Of a DNA stretch of 13,097 bases, positions 7,838-13,097 are shown piece by piece. The translations under genes and the position numbers were made by a program. The DNA lies in assembly GCA_030447145.1 (NCBI GenBank), contig JAUJLY010000035.1:1-13097 (forward strand), given 5' to 3'. The notes beneath the pieces are model-generated. The model was not told the DNA's origin and did not search any database. It was given only the letters and a program-made list of their open reading frames with translations. The stretch is from Thermomicrobiales bacterium. Its GTDB lineage: Bacteria; Chloroflexota; Chloroflexia; Thermomicrobiales; UBA6265. Every line of letters begins with the position of its first letter. Within the stretch, counting starts at the first letter, position 1.

Positions 7838-7867
7838 AAAAGCGGTGGGCACTTGCCCACCGCTTTT
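7838..7867. terminator. Bidirectional intrinsic terminator
   Basis: AAAAGCGGTGGGC (7838-7850) and GCCCACCGCTTTT (7855-7867) form a perfect 13-bp stem with an ACTT loop. The T run on each strand gives a U-tract in both directions. It sits 18 bp after the plus-strand membrane protein gene and 19 bp after the end of the minus-strand ferredoxin gene, so it can end both convergent transcripts. Confidence 0.92.
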
Positions 7868-7886
7868 GTCCAACGTCGTCTCGGCC

Positions 7887-8126
7887 CTACTCGAAGTAGT
7901 CGGCGTTGCGAGGCTTGAACGATGCCCATTGCTCCGGGAGATCGTCTTCAAAGAAGATCGCTTCTACCGGACAGACCTCGGCACAGACGCCGCAGTCGAT
8001 GCATTCCGCCGGGTTGATGTGATAAATCTCGGAATCATCGTCCGAGTGAATACAATCGACCGGGCAGACCTCGACGCACGAGGCGTCCTTGGTGCCGATA
8101 CATGGTTGAGCGATGACGTATGTCAT
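7887..8126 (-). CDS. fdxA: 7Fe ferredoxin ([3Fe-4S][4Fe-4S], FdxA type)
   Basis: A 79-residue soluble electron carrier. The first motif, C9-x7-C17-x3-C21-P, differs from a simple 8Fe ferredoxin and, with C52-P, fits a 3Fe-4S cluster (C9, C17, C52). C21, C42, C45 and C48 fit the 4Fe-4S cluster. C25 is the extra cysteine common in this family. The acidic composition (DDDSE, FEDDLPEQW) suits a low-potential ferredoxin that docks to reductases or oxidoreductases. The C-terminus is shorter than in the 106-residue Azotobacter FdI and ends in NADYFE. AAGGAG lies 8 nt upstream of the ATG. It is transcribed alone, from a promoter at 8225-8252 to the shared terminator at 7838-7867. The partner enzyme is not in the window. 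Confidence 0.94.
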   Translation of the reverse strand: MTYVIAQPCIGTKDASCVEVCPVDCIHSDDDSEIYHINPAECIDCGVCAEVCPVEAIFFEDDLPEQWASFKPRNADYFE

Positions 8127-8454
8127 GCGTAGACTCCTTGCCCCGAAGGGCGATGAAGGTCATGCACTGGGCCCGCTGGAATGCGAACGGCGCTCGTCAT
8201 CGACGAACTCGCAGGCTATCTTCGAGTATACGCTCGGGAAGATGTGCTGCAAGCCTCGGGCACGATACAGGAAGCCGAATCACATCATGCCGCACAGTTG
8301 CATGACGCGGCCATTCGTACGCCATGGCCAAGGGCTCTCCGGACGTCGTGCTATCGCACGAGTCTGCTGCCACTCGAGATGTCGATCGAATTTCCTCTTG
8401 CGTCATGCGCAAGGGTACTCGCGTCACGCCGATGCTTGACGAAGGAGCTGGATT
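8127..8454. other. Intergenic region between divergent ferredoxin and small acidic protein genes (328 bp)
   Basis: Besides the ferredoxin promoter, this gap holds two short hairpins on the side nearest the plus-strand gene: TCGTGC-TATC-GCACGA (8346-8361) and CTTGCG-TCATG-CGCAAG (8397-8413). Palindromes CTCGAG and TCGATCGA lie between them. No clear plus-strand -35/-10 pair was found. Short open frames here have no coding character that I can recognise. Confidence 0.4.
8225..8252 (-). promoter_or_regulatory. Predicted sigma-70-type promoter of the ferredoxin gene
   Basis: On the minus strand TTGCAG (8247-8252) and TATACT (8225-8230) are separated by 16 bp. Transcription would start near 8218 and give a leader of about 90 nt before the ATG at 8126. 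The -10 is identical to that proposed upstream of the PP2C-like gene. Confidence 0.6.
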
Positions 8455-8712
8455 ATGGAAAACGACGGCCAAAATGGCCCGTTGGGAATGTCAGAGACGG
8501 AATTGTATGAGTTTCTGGACGAGCTGCTGCAGGAAGAGGCGGTGGAAGCTGCGTCCATGACCGGCAATTCGTTAGAGGAGGAGCTGGGTTCACCCGGGTT
8601 TGCCGCTGCTGCCGCCGCGAATTCCTATGCGATCAAGCTGATTATGGCGAATAACGCCTATATCACCCGCCAACTCCTCGATCAGGGGGTGCTTCCGAAC
8701 GGAGAGGAGTAG
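8455..8712 (+). CDS. Small acidic protein of unknown function
   Basis: An 85-residue protein with a strong ribosome site (AAGGAG at 8442-8447, 7 nt before the ATG). I do not recognise the family. It is very acidic, with Glu/Asp clusters (ETELYEFLDELLQEE, SLEEELG), an Ala-rich stretch (GFAAAAAANSYAIKLIM) and an amphipathic C-terminal helix (NNAYITRQLLDQGVLPNGEE). Predicted content is mostly helical, with no signal peptide, no TM helix and no Cys. The good RBS, sensible composition and tight fit between a divergent promoter region and a terminator-like hairpin argue that it is real. An internal Met at residue 12 could also start it. Confidence 0.7.
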   Translation: MENDGQNGPLGMSETELYEFLDELLQEEAVEAASMTGNSLEEELGSPGFAAAAAANSYAIKLIMANNAYITRQLLDQGVLPNGEE

Positions 8713-8723
8713 CATCCCGGGTA

Positions 8724-8759
8724 GTAACGGGTGAAGAACTTCGCATCTCCACCCGTTAC
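8724..8759. terminator. Hairpin between convergent genes, probable terminator without a U-tract
   Basis: GTAACGGGTG (8724-8733) pairs perfectly with CACCCGTTAC (8750-8759) across a 16-nt loop. It occupies the 60-bp gap between the ends of the small acidic protein gene and the minus-strand TPP enzyme gene. There is no T run on either side, so it may work poorly or act as a 3'-end stabiliser. Confidence 0.5.
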
Positions 8760-8772
8760 CCGTCCGCAGCCC

Positions 8773-10443
8773 CTAGCGAAGGGCAAGCGCCTTCCATGCG
8801 TTCGGCATGGGCTGCACCGGTATCTCGATCAGGGCTGGCTCATCGGCAGCGATCGCCTCGCCGAGCTGGGTCTCGAGTTCAGCCGGTGTGCTCGCTCGGC
8901 GACCAGTAATACCAAACGCCTCCGCAAGCTTCATATAGTCGGGATTCCTGAGGTCGGACGCGATGGTGCGACCGTTAAATTCTTCCGTCTGGATCCGGCG
9001 GACGTTGCCGAACGCTCCATCGTTGAACACGAGCGTGATGCTCTTGATATTGTGCTGCGCCTGGGTGGCGAGCTCGTTCAGGGCGAAGCCAAAGCCCCCG
9101 TCGCCATTGACCGAGACCACCACCTTCTCCGGCGCCCCGACCTTGACGCCGAGAGAGGTTGGGAAACCCCAGCCCAGCGTTCCCTGGTAGCCGGGAGTCA
9201 GGTATGTGCGCGGCTCGTAGACCGGAAAGCCGGCATTGCTCCAGTAGGCGACCTGGGTCATCTCACCGACGAAGATACCGTCGTCCGGCAGCTGCCGGCG
9301 GATCGCGTGGGCAAAGAGCGCCTGCGGCTCCACGCTGTCCAGCTTCTCCTGTGCCGCCTGCTTGATCGCGCTTAACTCCGCTTCCCGGGATGGGCGAGAA
9401 CGGTTGTGCCGGGCCGTCTCCTCGATCAACGCCGCTAGCCCAACCTTCGCATCGGAGACAATGCCCACCGTCGGGGCGTAGTTGCGGCCGATCTCTTCCG
9501 GATCGATATCCATCTGGATCACCGTCCGGTCTTCCTGAAGCCGCCACGAATAGGTGGTGGGTTCAACAAACCGTGTGCCGACGGCGAGGACGACATCGGC
9601 TCCGGCCAGCAAATCCTTGCCGGCAAAGGTGTGCTGAGCCAGGTAGTGACGATCACTCAGCGCGCCCTTGCCGTTCTGCGTCATCACGACAGGCGCCTGT
9701 AGCATCTCGGCAAGCTCACCCAGTTCGTCCCACGCCTGGGAGCCATGGACACCGCCGCCGGCGAAGATAATCGGGGACTTCGATGAGCCGATTATCTTCG
9801 CCGCTTCGGCGATCTTCTCCGGATCCGCCTCCGGACACTGGCGCGCGGGTGCGGCGTCGAGCAAGGCAACGTCTCCCGTCGAGAGAAGCGTGTCCGGTGG
9901 CACCTCGATCTCGACCGGGCGTACACGGCCCGTCCAGAGTTCCCGGACCGCCGTGTCGACAAGACCAGGGATGTCAGATGGGGTAGTCGCACGCGCGGCA
10001 TGCTTGGTCACGGAGCGGATCATCCCGAGCTGGTTTGGAATCTCGTGGAGCAACCCCCGGCCAAATTCGATCAGGTTGGATTGGATTTGACCGGTGACGC
10101 ACAGAACTGGCTGGTTGCAGGCATATGCGGTGGAGAGTGCGGCGGTCGCGTTCAGGAGCCCTGGTCCGGGAACGACCATGCACGTGCCGATACGGCCGGT
10201 GGCCCGGGCGTAGCCGTCTGCCATGTACGCAGCACCCTGCTCGTGTCGGGTGTGGACGACGCGTATATCACCGCTGTTCTGCGCGTCGTAGAGCGCGTCG
10301 AAGGCGCCGTCGAGCTGGACACCAGGGAGCGCGAAGATGGTGTCGATGCCTTGCCGAAGCAGCGAAGAGATGAGCGCTTGGCCGCCGGTCATGGTCGTTG
10401 ACCCTGTTGACGGTTTCGCGGGTGATTCCTGAACATTAACCAC
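8773..10443 (-). CDS. Thiamine-pyrophosphate-dependent enzyme, acetolactate synthase/benzoylformate decarboxylase superfamily
   Basis: The 556-residue product has the three-domain layout of this superfamily. The N-terminal Pyr domain (about 18-185) carries the activating Glu, E68, in HTRHEQGAAYMADGYAR, plus VPGPGLLNA. The central Rossmann-like domain is at about 205-345 (IIFAGGGVHGS, AVGTRFVEPTTYSW, MDIDPEEIG). The C-terminal PP domain is at about 370-545 and has the Mg-TPP motif G447-D448-G449 through N474 (LVFND). The reaction cannot be read from sequence: acetolactate synthase, glyoxylate carboligase, oxalyl-CoA decarboxylase-like and 2-oxoacid decarboxylases share these motifs. No regulatory small subunit (ilvN) or ilvC adjoins it, which argues against the main biosynthetic AHAS. 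I chose GTG 10443, with GGAG 8 nt upstream. ATG 10392 (539 residues, weaker AGGG) begins exactly at the conserved MTGGQAL and is a real alternative. The frame stays open to 10641, but that extension is not family-like. Confidence 0.86.
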   Translation of the reverse strand: MVNVQESPAKPSTGSTTMTGGQALISSLLRQGIDTIFALPGVQLDGAFDALYDAQNSGDIRVVHTRHEQGAAYMADGYARATGRIGTCMVVPGPGLLNATAALSTAYACNQPVLCVTGQIQSNLIEFGRGLLHEIPNQLGMIRSVTKHAARATTPSDIPGLVDTAVRELWTGRVRPVEIEVPPDTLLSTGDVALLDAAPARQCPEADPEKIAEAAKIIGSSKSPIIFAGGGVHGSQAWDELGELAEMLQAPVVMTQNGKGALSDRHYLAQHTFAGKDLLAGADVVLAVGTRFVEPTTYSWRLQEDRTVIQMDIDPEEIGRNYAPTVGIVSDAKVGLAALIEETARHNRSRPSREAELSAIKQAAQEKLDSVEPQALFAHAIRRQLPDDGIFVGEMTQVAYWSNAGFPVYEPRTYLTPGYQGTLGWGFPTSLGVKVGAPEKVVVSVNGDGGFGFALNELATQAQHNIKSITLVFNDGAFGNVRRIQTEEFNGRTIASDLRNPDYMKLAEAFGITGRRASTPAELETQLGEAIAADEPALIEIPVQPMPNAWKALALR

Positions 10444-10745
10444 GCTATGTACTCCGTACCGTGTTCGGGGCAGGAACTCCAGCCCCATCAAGTTGGACAA
10501 GTAAGTAATCTGCAGATCGATTCCAGCGCTAGGCTCCTGAGGGACAGCAGTGGCCAAGCCAACAGGCCCGTGCTGTGCAATAGCACGCGCGCCTTCGGCG
10601 GCCCAATGAGTCTCCACAACGTTGCCAGCGTTCCTGCACATTCCTCTGCGGGCATTGTACCGGGGGACCGGAAAATAGGGCAGATGCTGCTACATGACCA
10701 GATTTCCCAAGGGCCGAGTTCCGGGCGGTCGGCGCACTGCTGCGA
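10444..10745. other. Intergenic region upstream of the TPP enzyme gene (302 bp)
   Basis: On the minus strand a TACAAT -10-like box lies at 10654-10659, without a good -35, and would give a leader of about 200 nt. That leader has two hairpins: CGTGCT (10569-10574) with AGCACG (10582-10587), and GGGGC (10467-10471) with GCCCC (10482-10486). The second sits about 12 nt before the Shine-Dalgarno of the GTG start. No known riboswitch or leader-peptide Leu/Val/Ile run is visible. No clear terminator follows the upstream mannosyltransferase gene. Confidence 0.35.
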
Positions 10746-12173
10746 CTATGCCACCCAGTACCAGAGCGCGAATTGCGTGGTAAGGAGCACGAGCAGGGTG
10801 GCGGAGATACCGGCGAGGACATAGCCGACCTTCCGCTTCGGGATCAGCAACACGGCCATCACGAAGAGCGGCAGCAGCGGCAGCACGAAGCGCGGCATGC
10901 TCATGAGTGGGAAGACGCTGCTCGGCGCCAGGAGCGGCACGATCATCGGCGGAATTGTCCAGGCACTGTAGTAGAGCGGCAGCTTCTTGAGGCCCACAAG
11001 TATCAGTCCGAACGCCACGAGTGTCACGATGACATCGAGCCACTGGCTCTGACCCACGGTATAACGGAACTCGGATGAGGTGAAGTAGCTCCAGCTGAGA
11101 TGATCCCAGAGGTCGCCGATCCACGCGAAGCTCACGGGCGGCACGTTGGTCTCATACGTTCCACCGAAACCCCGTACAGTGACGTTCTCACAGCCCTGGA
11201 ACGTGCACTCAAAGGTCCTCCATGGGGTTGCGGAGAAGCGGTTCCACTGCCACTGCTGGTTCTTCCAGTTGAGGAAGTCGAGACCCTGTGTTATCAGGAA
11301 CCAGCCGAAGACGGCAAGGCCCGCCGGGAGCAGCAGACCAAGCAGCACCTTGGGGAACCATCGGCGAAGATCCCAACCGTGCTGCTGGATGAAGAGCACA
11401 GCCAGGGGCGCCAGCAGCATGATGCCTGCCGAGCGGGTCATCGCGGCAAAGAAGCCCATGATCCCGGCGAGAAGCCAATCGTTCTTGCGGGCCGCCCAAA
11501 GACAGGTGACCGAGAGGAAGAGAAAGAGTGATTCCGTGTAGATGGCTGAGAAGAAGAATGCTGTCGGGAAGACCGCCAGGGCGACGAGGGTCATCCGGGC
11601 GACGCGCTTGTTGAAGTCGAGGCGGACCAGTTTGTAGGCGACGATCAGGGCGCCCAGAAACGCGAGGTGGGAGATGATGTAGCCAACGGTCTCGAAGGGC
11701 AGGCCGGTGAGTTGATTGCCGAGGTCCATTAACCAGGGGTAGAGCGGGAAGAAGGCGGAGAGGGCCGAGTAGGTCGTGCTGTAGCTCTGCTCCGCGATCA
11801 TCGAGTACCACGTGCCATCCCAACTGCGGAACGGCTCGACGATCCAGTGTTGCCATCCGTCGAGTTCCGGACGAACAATCTGATAGGCGCCGGATTCCTG
11901 GCCCTCTGTCGGTTGCCAGACGCCGTTGACACGGTGCACGGAGCGAATCTCGCCGTAGCGGTAGGCGAGGGAGGCGGGTATTTGGGTCAGCAGGAAGTGC
12001 AGCACCCAGACGATGGCCGGGAAGCGAAGAGCCTGGCTAAGGGATTCGGTGCGGGAGCGTCGACGGCCCCCGGAGCGGGTCGTAACGGGGTCGATACGGA
12101 CGGTTTCGGTGCTCACAGGCTCTCGCTCGCGGTCGGTCGAACAGACGATTACGTTCGTGGTGGATGATGCCAC
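10746..12173 (-). CDS. PIG-V-like integral membrane mannosyltransferase (GT-C fold)
   Basis: A polytopic membrane protein of 475 residues related to the PIG-V (GPI mannosyltransferase 2) family, which transfers mannose from a polyprenyl-phosphate donor at the outer face of the membrane. The GT-C signature is clear: a first TM helix (about 50-70), then a large extracytoplasmic loop with RSWDGTWY (117-123), whose Asp is the presumed catalytic base, and AFFPLYPWL (140-148). Further family motifs are PTAFFFSAIYTESLFLFL (203-220) and FFAAMTRSAGIMLL (241-254); MSMPRFVLPLLPLF lies near the end. About 9-10 TM helices can be seen. A second loop (about 300-370) has a Cys pair (FECTFQGCEN). The acceptor is unknown; cell-surface glycolipid or protein O-mannosylation is plausible. 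Start is uncertain: GTG 12173 gives a 50-residue polar, Arg-rich N-terminus with no Shine-Dalgarno; GTG 12116 would remove 19 residues. Confidence 0.83.
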   Translation of the reverse strand: MASSTTNVIVCSTDREREPVSTETVRIDPVTTRSGGRRRSRTESLSQALRFPAIVWVLHFLLTQIPASLAYRYGEIRSVHRVNGVWQPTEGQESGAYQIVRPELDGWQHWIVEPFRSWDGTWYSMIAEQSYSTTYSALSAFFPLYPWLMDLGNQLTGLPFETVGYIISHLAFLGALIVAYKLVRLDFNKRVARMTLVALAVFPTAFFFSAIYTESLFLFLSVTCLWAARKNDWLLAGIMGFFAAMTRSAGIMLLAPLAVLFIQQHGWDLRRWFPKVLLGLLLPAGLAVFGWFLITQGLDFLNWKNQQWQWNRFSATPWRTFECTFQGCENVTVRGFGGTYETNVPPVSFAWIGDLWDHLSWSYFTSSEFRYTVGQSQWLDVIVTLVAFGLILVGLKKLPLYYSAWTIPPMIVPLLAPSSVFPLMSMPRFVLPLLPLFVMAVLLIPKRKVGYVLAGISATLLVLLTTQFALWYWVA

Positions 12174-12243
12174 ATTGCGCGGTTGGGGTGTGAATGCGTT
12201 GCCTCGCTCTAATGCTTGCGTGCGCCCAGTAGGGGGAGGGTGT

Positions 12244-12249
12244 ATTGTA
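12244..12249 (-). promoter_or_regulatory. Possible -10 box of the PIG-V-like gene
   Basis: TACAAT on the minus strand lies about 70 bp upstream of the GTG at 12173. The best -35 choices are CATTGC (17-bp spacer) or TTGCTG (15-bp spacer), both within the inverted motif cluster at 12252-12304. If this promoter is real, those motifs overlap its -35 region and would be well placed as operators. Confidence 0.35.
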
Positions 12250-12251
12250 GC

Positions 12252-12304
12252 GGACGACTTGCCGCAGCAATGTCGTCCTTACTGCTCGATGGAGGACATT
12301 GCTG
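12252..12304. repeat. Three copies of a 14-bp motif in alternating orientation, forming overlapping hairpins
   Basis: The motif GGACGACATTGCTG occurs on the minus strand at 12265-12278, on the plus strand at 12291-12304 (GGAGGACATTGCTG, one mismatch), and in degraded form on the plus strand at 12252-12264 (GGACGACTTGCCG). The middle copy can pair with either flank: 7+4 bp with the left copy, or 13 of 14 bp with the right copy across a 12-nt loop. The two hairpins exclude each other, as in an attenuator. As DNA, the array also looks like a set of binding sites for a regulator. Confidence 0.65.
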
Positions 12305-12709
12305 GGTCGTGGCCGCGAACGGGCCGCCTGCACCGCAAGTTCCAGTGGTGAGCCCTTGGGCGAAAAAGGCCCGCTCCGCTTCTTGACGGCTTTGCCGCCG
12401 CGGCCGTGCGGTAGCGACCCCTTCGCTACAGATAGGTGACGTGTCTGAAAACAACTCTAAGGTATCCACCTGCCAGGGCCGGGTAATGCCGAAGATGATC
12501 ATGCTCATGTGCATGCACGGGTGCAGATCGGGTTGGGTAGGCGGCGCGGGCACGCCAGCATCCGGCATCACCAGGATCCGTCCGTCTCAGCGTGCGTCAG
12601 AGAGGAGGGGGTCTCTTACCTATACGCAGTAAGGGAGCCGACCTGCGCCACGGCGGGACCGGAGAGGCGACGGGGACCGGTCAACCGCATTCAGTGTGCC
12701 CGCGATGCA

Positions 12710-12816
12710 CCGGCTTCGCCGGGGGCTTCCTCGACTTCGCTCGGAATGACGAGGGTGGTGGCGAGACGCCGCTATATGGAGGGAAGGGCTGGACAGGTCA
12801 CTCAGGATGACGAGGG
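12710..12816. repeat. Small intergenic repeat of the CTCGG(A/G)ATGACGAGGG type (MITE/REP-like)
   Basis: CTCGGAATGACGAGGG (12740-12755) recurs as CTCAGGATGACGAGGG (12801-12816), 14 of 16 identical and 61 bp apart. Upstream are the hairpin CCGGC-TTC-GCCGG (12710-12722) and CCTCG/CGAGG flanking CTTCGCTCGG (12729-12754). From memory, intergenic repeats with a CTTCGCTCGGGATGAC core are widespread in Chloroflexota and some other phyla and occur in many copies per genome. Copy number cannot be judged here. The segment may be a non-autonomous element or a repeat-derived 3' end of the SbcC-like transcript. Confidence 0.45.
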
Positions 12817-12904
12817 CTCTTGCAAAACCAGCCAGCTTGCCTTTCGTTTGTTGAGCCTGATGACTCCATGTCCGACCGATGCTCCGGCGTGTGGATCCGG
12901 CTGA

Positions 12905-13097
12905 CTACAGCTCCCCGATATCCGCGCCGGGTGCCAGGTTATGGATGGAGCTCGAACCCTCCTCGGATTCAATGACCTGCCAGAGCTCATCGAAGATCGG
13001 CGCCGTGCGGACGTCATCGACATGGCTGATCATGAAGATCTGGCGGAAATGTTCTCCGGAATTGGTAATGGCTCCCAGCATCTCCAGCAAGCGGGTA
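12905..13097 (-). CDS. C-terminus of a Rad50/SbcC-like ABC ATPase (gene continues beyond the right edge)
   Basis: Only the last 64 codons are present, with no start in the window. The segment FRQIFMISHVDDVRTAPIFDELWQV is read as the end of a Rad50/SbcC/SMC-type ATPase head. LLEMLGAI is a helix after the D-loop, IFMIS is the strand after Walker B, and the His of ISHVDD is the H-loop (switch) histidine that contacts the ATP gamma-phosphate. The tail (IESEEGSSSIHNLAPGADIGEL) is acidic. The Mre11/SbcD partner, if present, would lie further right. SbcC/Rad50 holds and processes DNA ends in double-strand break repair. The split between Rad50-like and other SMC-like ATPases cannot be settled from this fragment. 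Confidence 0.7.
   Translation of the reverse strand, partial: TRLLEMLGAITNSGEHFRQIFMISHVDDVRTAPIFDELWQVIESEEGSSSIHNLAPGADIGEL

Larger units (their letters stand above)
12174..12904. other. 731-bp non-coding region between the PIG-V-like gene and the SbcC-like gene
   Basis: Open frames exist on both strands but none has a ribosome site plus recognisable protein character. The region is dense in symmetric sequence: a triple motif at 12252-12304, GGGC/GCCC around a GAAAAAG loop (about 12358-12372), CGGC-TTT-GCCG (12387-12397), GTAGCG-ACCCCTT-CGCTAC (12411-12429), the 10-bp palindrome GTGCATGCAC (12509-12518), CTTAC/GTAAG near 12614-12632, and the repeat at 12710-12816. A structured RNA is possible, but no RNase P, tmRNA, SRP, 6S or T-box signature was recognised. 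Confidence 0.5.

Noticed and set aside
8731..9375. 214-codon plus-strand frame overlapping the end of the TPP enzyme gene
   Set aside because: It is antisense to the conserved ThDP C-terminal domain and runs through the intergenic hairpin; the product is not protein-like.
10444..10641. 66-residue N-terminal extension of the TPP enzyme frame
   Set aside because: It is open but not similar to the family, contains the leader hairpins, and a good GGAG plus GTG start exists downstream at 10443.
11209..11856. 215-codon minus-strand frame within the PIG-V-like gene
   Set aside because: It is an alternative frame of the same strand inside a well-supported membrane protein; the composition is Arg/Pro/Leu-rich shadow sequence.
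12252..12304. CRISPR array
   Set aside because: There are only three copies, they alternate in orientation and lack regular unique spacers, and no cas gene is nearby.
12250..12430. T-box riboswitch or housekeeping RNA in the hairpin cluster
   Set aside because: I looked for a T-box GGTGG-ACCGCG element, tmRNA ends and RNase P or SRP cores and found no convincing match.
12209..12571. 120-codon minus-strand frame in the right intergenic region
   Set aside because: It runs through several hairpins and the triple motif, has no ribosome site I can see, and resembles no known family. A real small gene cannot be fully excluded.
12509..12904. 131-codon plus-strand frame crossing the GGATGACGAGGG repeat
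   Set aside because: It translates a repeat region with stem-loops and has no ribosome site; it is likely chance in GC-rich DNA.

Overview
This 13.1 kb window is GC-rich chromosomal DNA that most resembles a member of the Chloroflexota, probably the Thermomicrobia (Sphaerobacter-like). That placement is an inference. It rests on a secreted L,D-transpeptidase carrying two copies of a YW/FG.P.SE/Q.FE domain I associate with Chloroflexota secreted proteins, a long-form OMP decarboxylase, a PIG-V-type membrane mannosyltransferase, a 7Fe ferredoxin, GTG and TTG starts, and an intergenic repeat ending in GGATGACGAGGG. I see no phage, transposase, integrase, CRISPR array, rRNA or tRNA.

Left part (1-1890, minus strand): the N-terminal 300 codons of an exported L,D-transpeptidase that runs off the left edge, preceded by pyrF. 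A 235-bp divergent intergenic region separates pyrF from a plus-strand block.

Centre-left (2126-7819, plus strand): a short threonine/serine dehydratase overlaps the start of a 714-residue TPR protein, so the two are very likely translationally coupled. After a 178-bp gap with a good promoter (TATACT -10) comes a 790-residue membrane protein. Its cytoplasmic half has a PP2C phosphatase fold signature without the metal-binding aspartates. One transmembrane helix follows, then an extracellular helical segment and a beta-propeller-like domain. A 19-codon, apparently leaderless ORF sits between that promoter and the gene and overlaps its start as ATGA. This block is the most unusual part of the window and looks like a signalling or envelope-sensing module.

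Centre (7820-8772): a perfect 13-bp-stem bidirectional terminator separates the membrane protein from a convergent 7Fe ferredoxin, which has its own TTGCAG-16-TATACT promoter. A small acidic 85-residue protein of unknown function follows on the plus strand. A second hairpin separates it from the next convergent gene.

Right part (8773-13097, minus strand): a thiamine-pyrophosphate enzyme of the acetolactate synthase/benzoylformate decarboxylase superfamily with no small subunit beside it; a PIG-V-like mannosyltransferase; about 730 bp of non-coding DNA with several hairpins, a 14-bp motif repeated three times in alternating orientation, and a small dispersed-type repeat; and finally the C-terminus of a Rad50/SbcC-like ATPase entering from the right edge.
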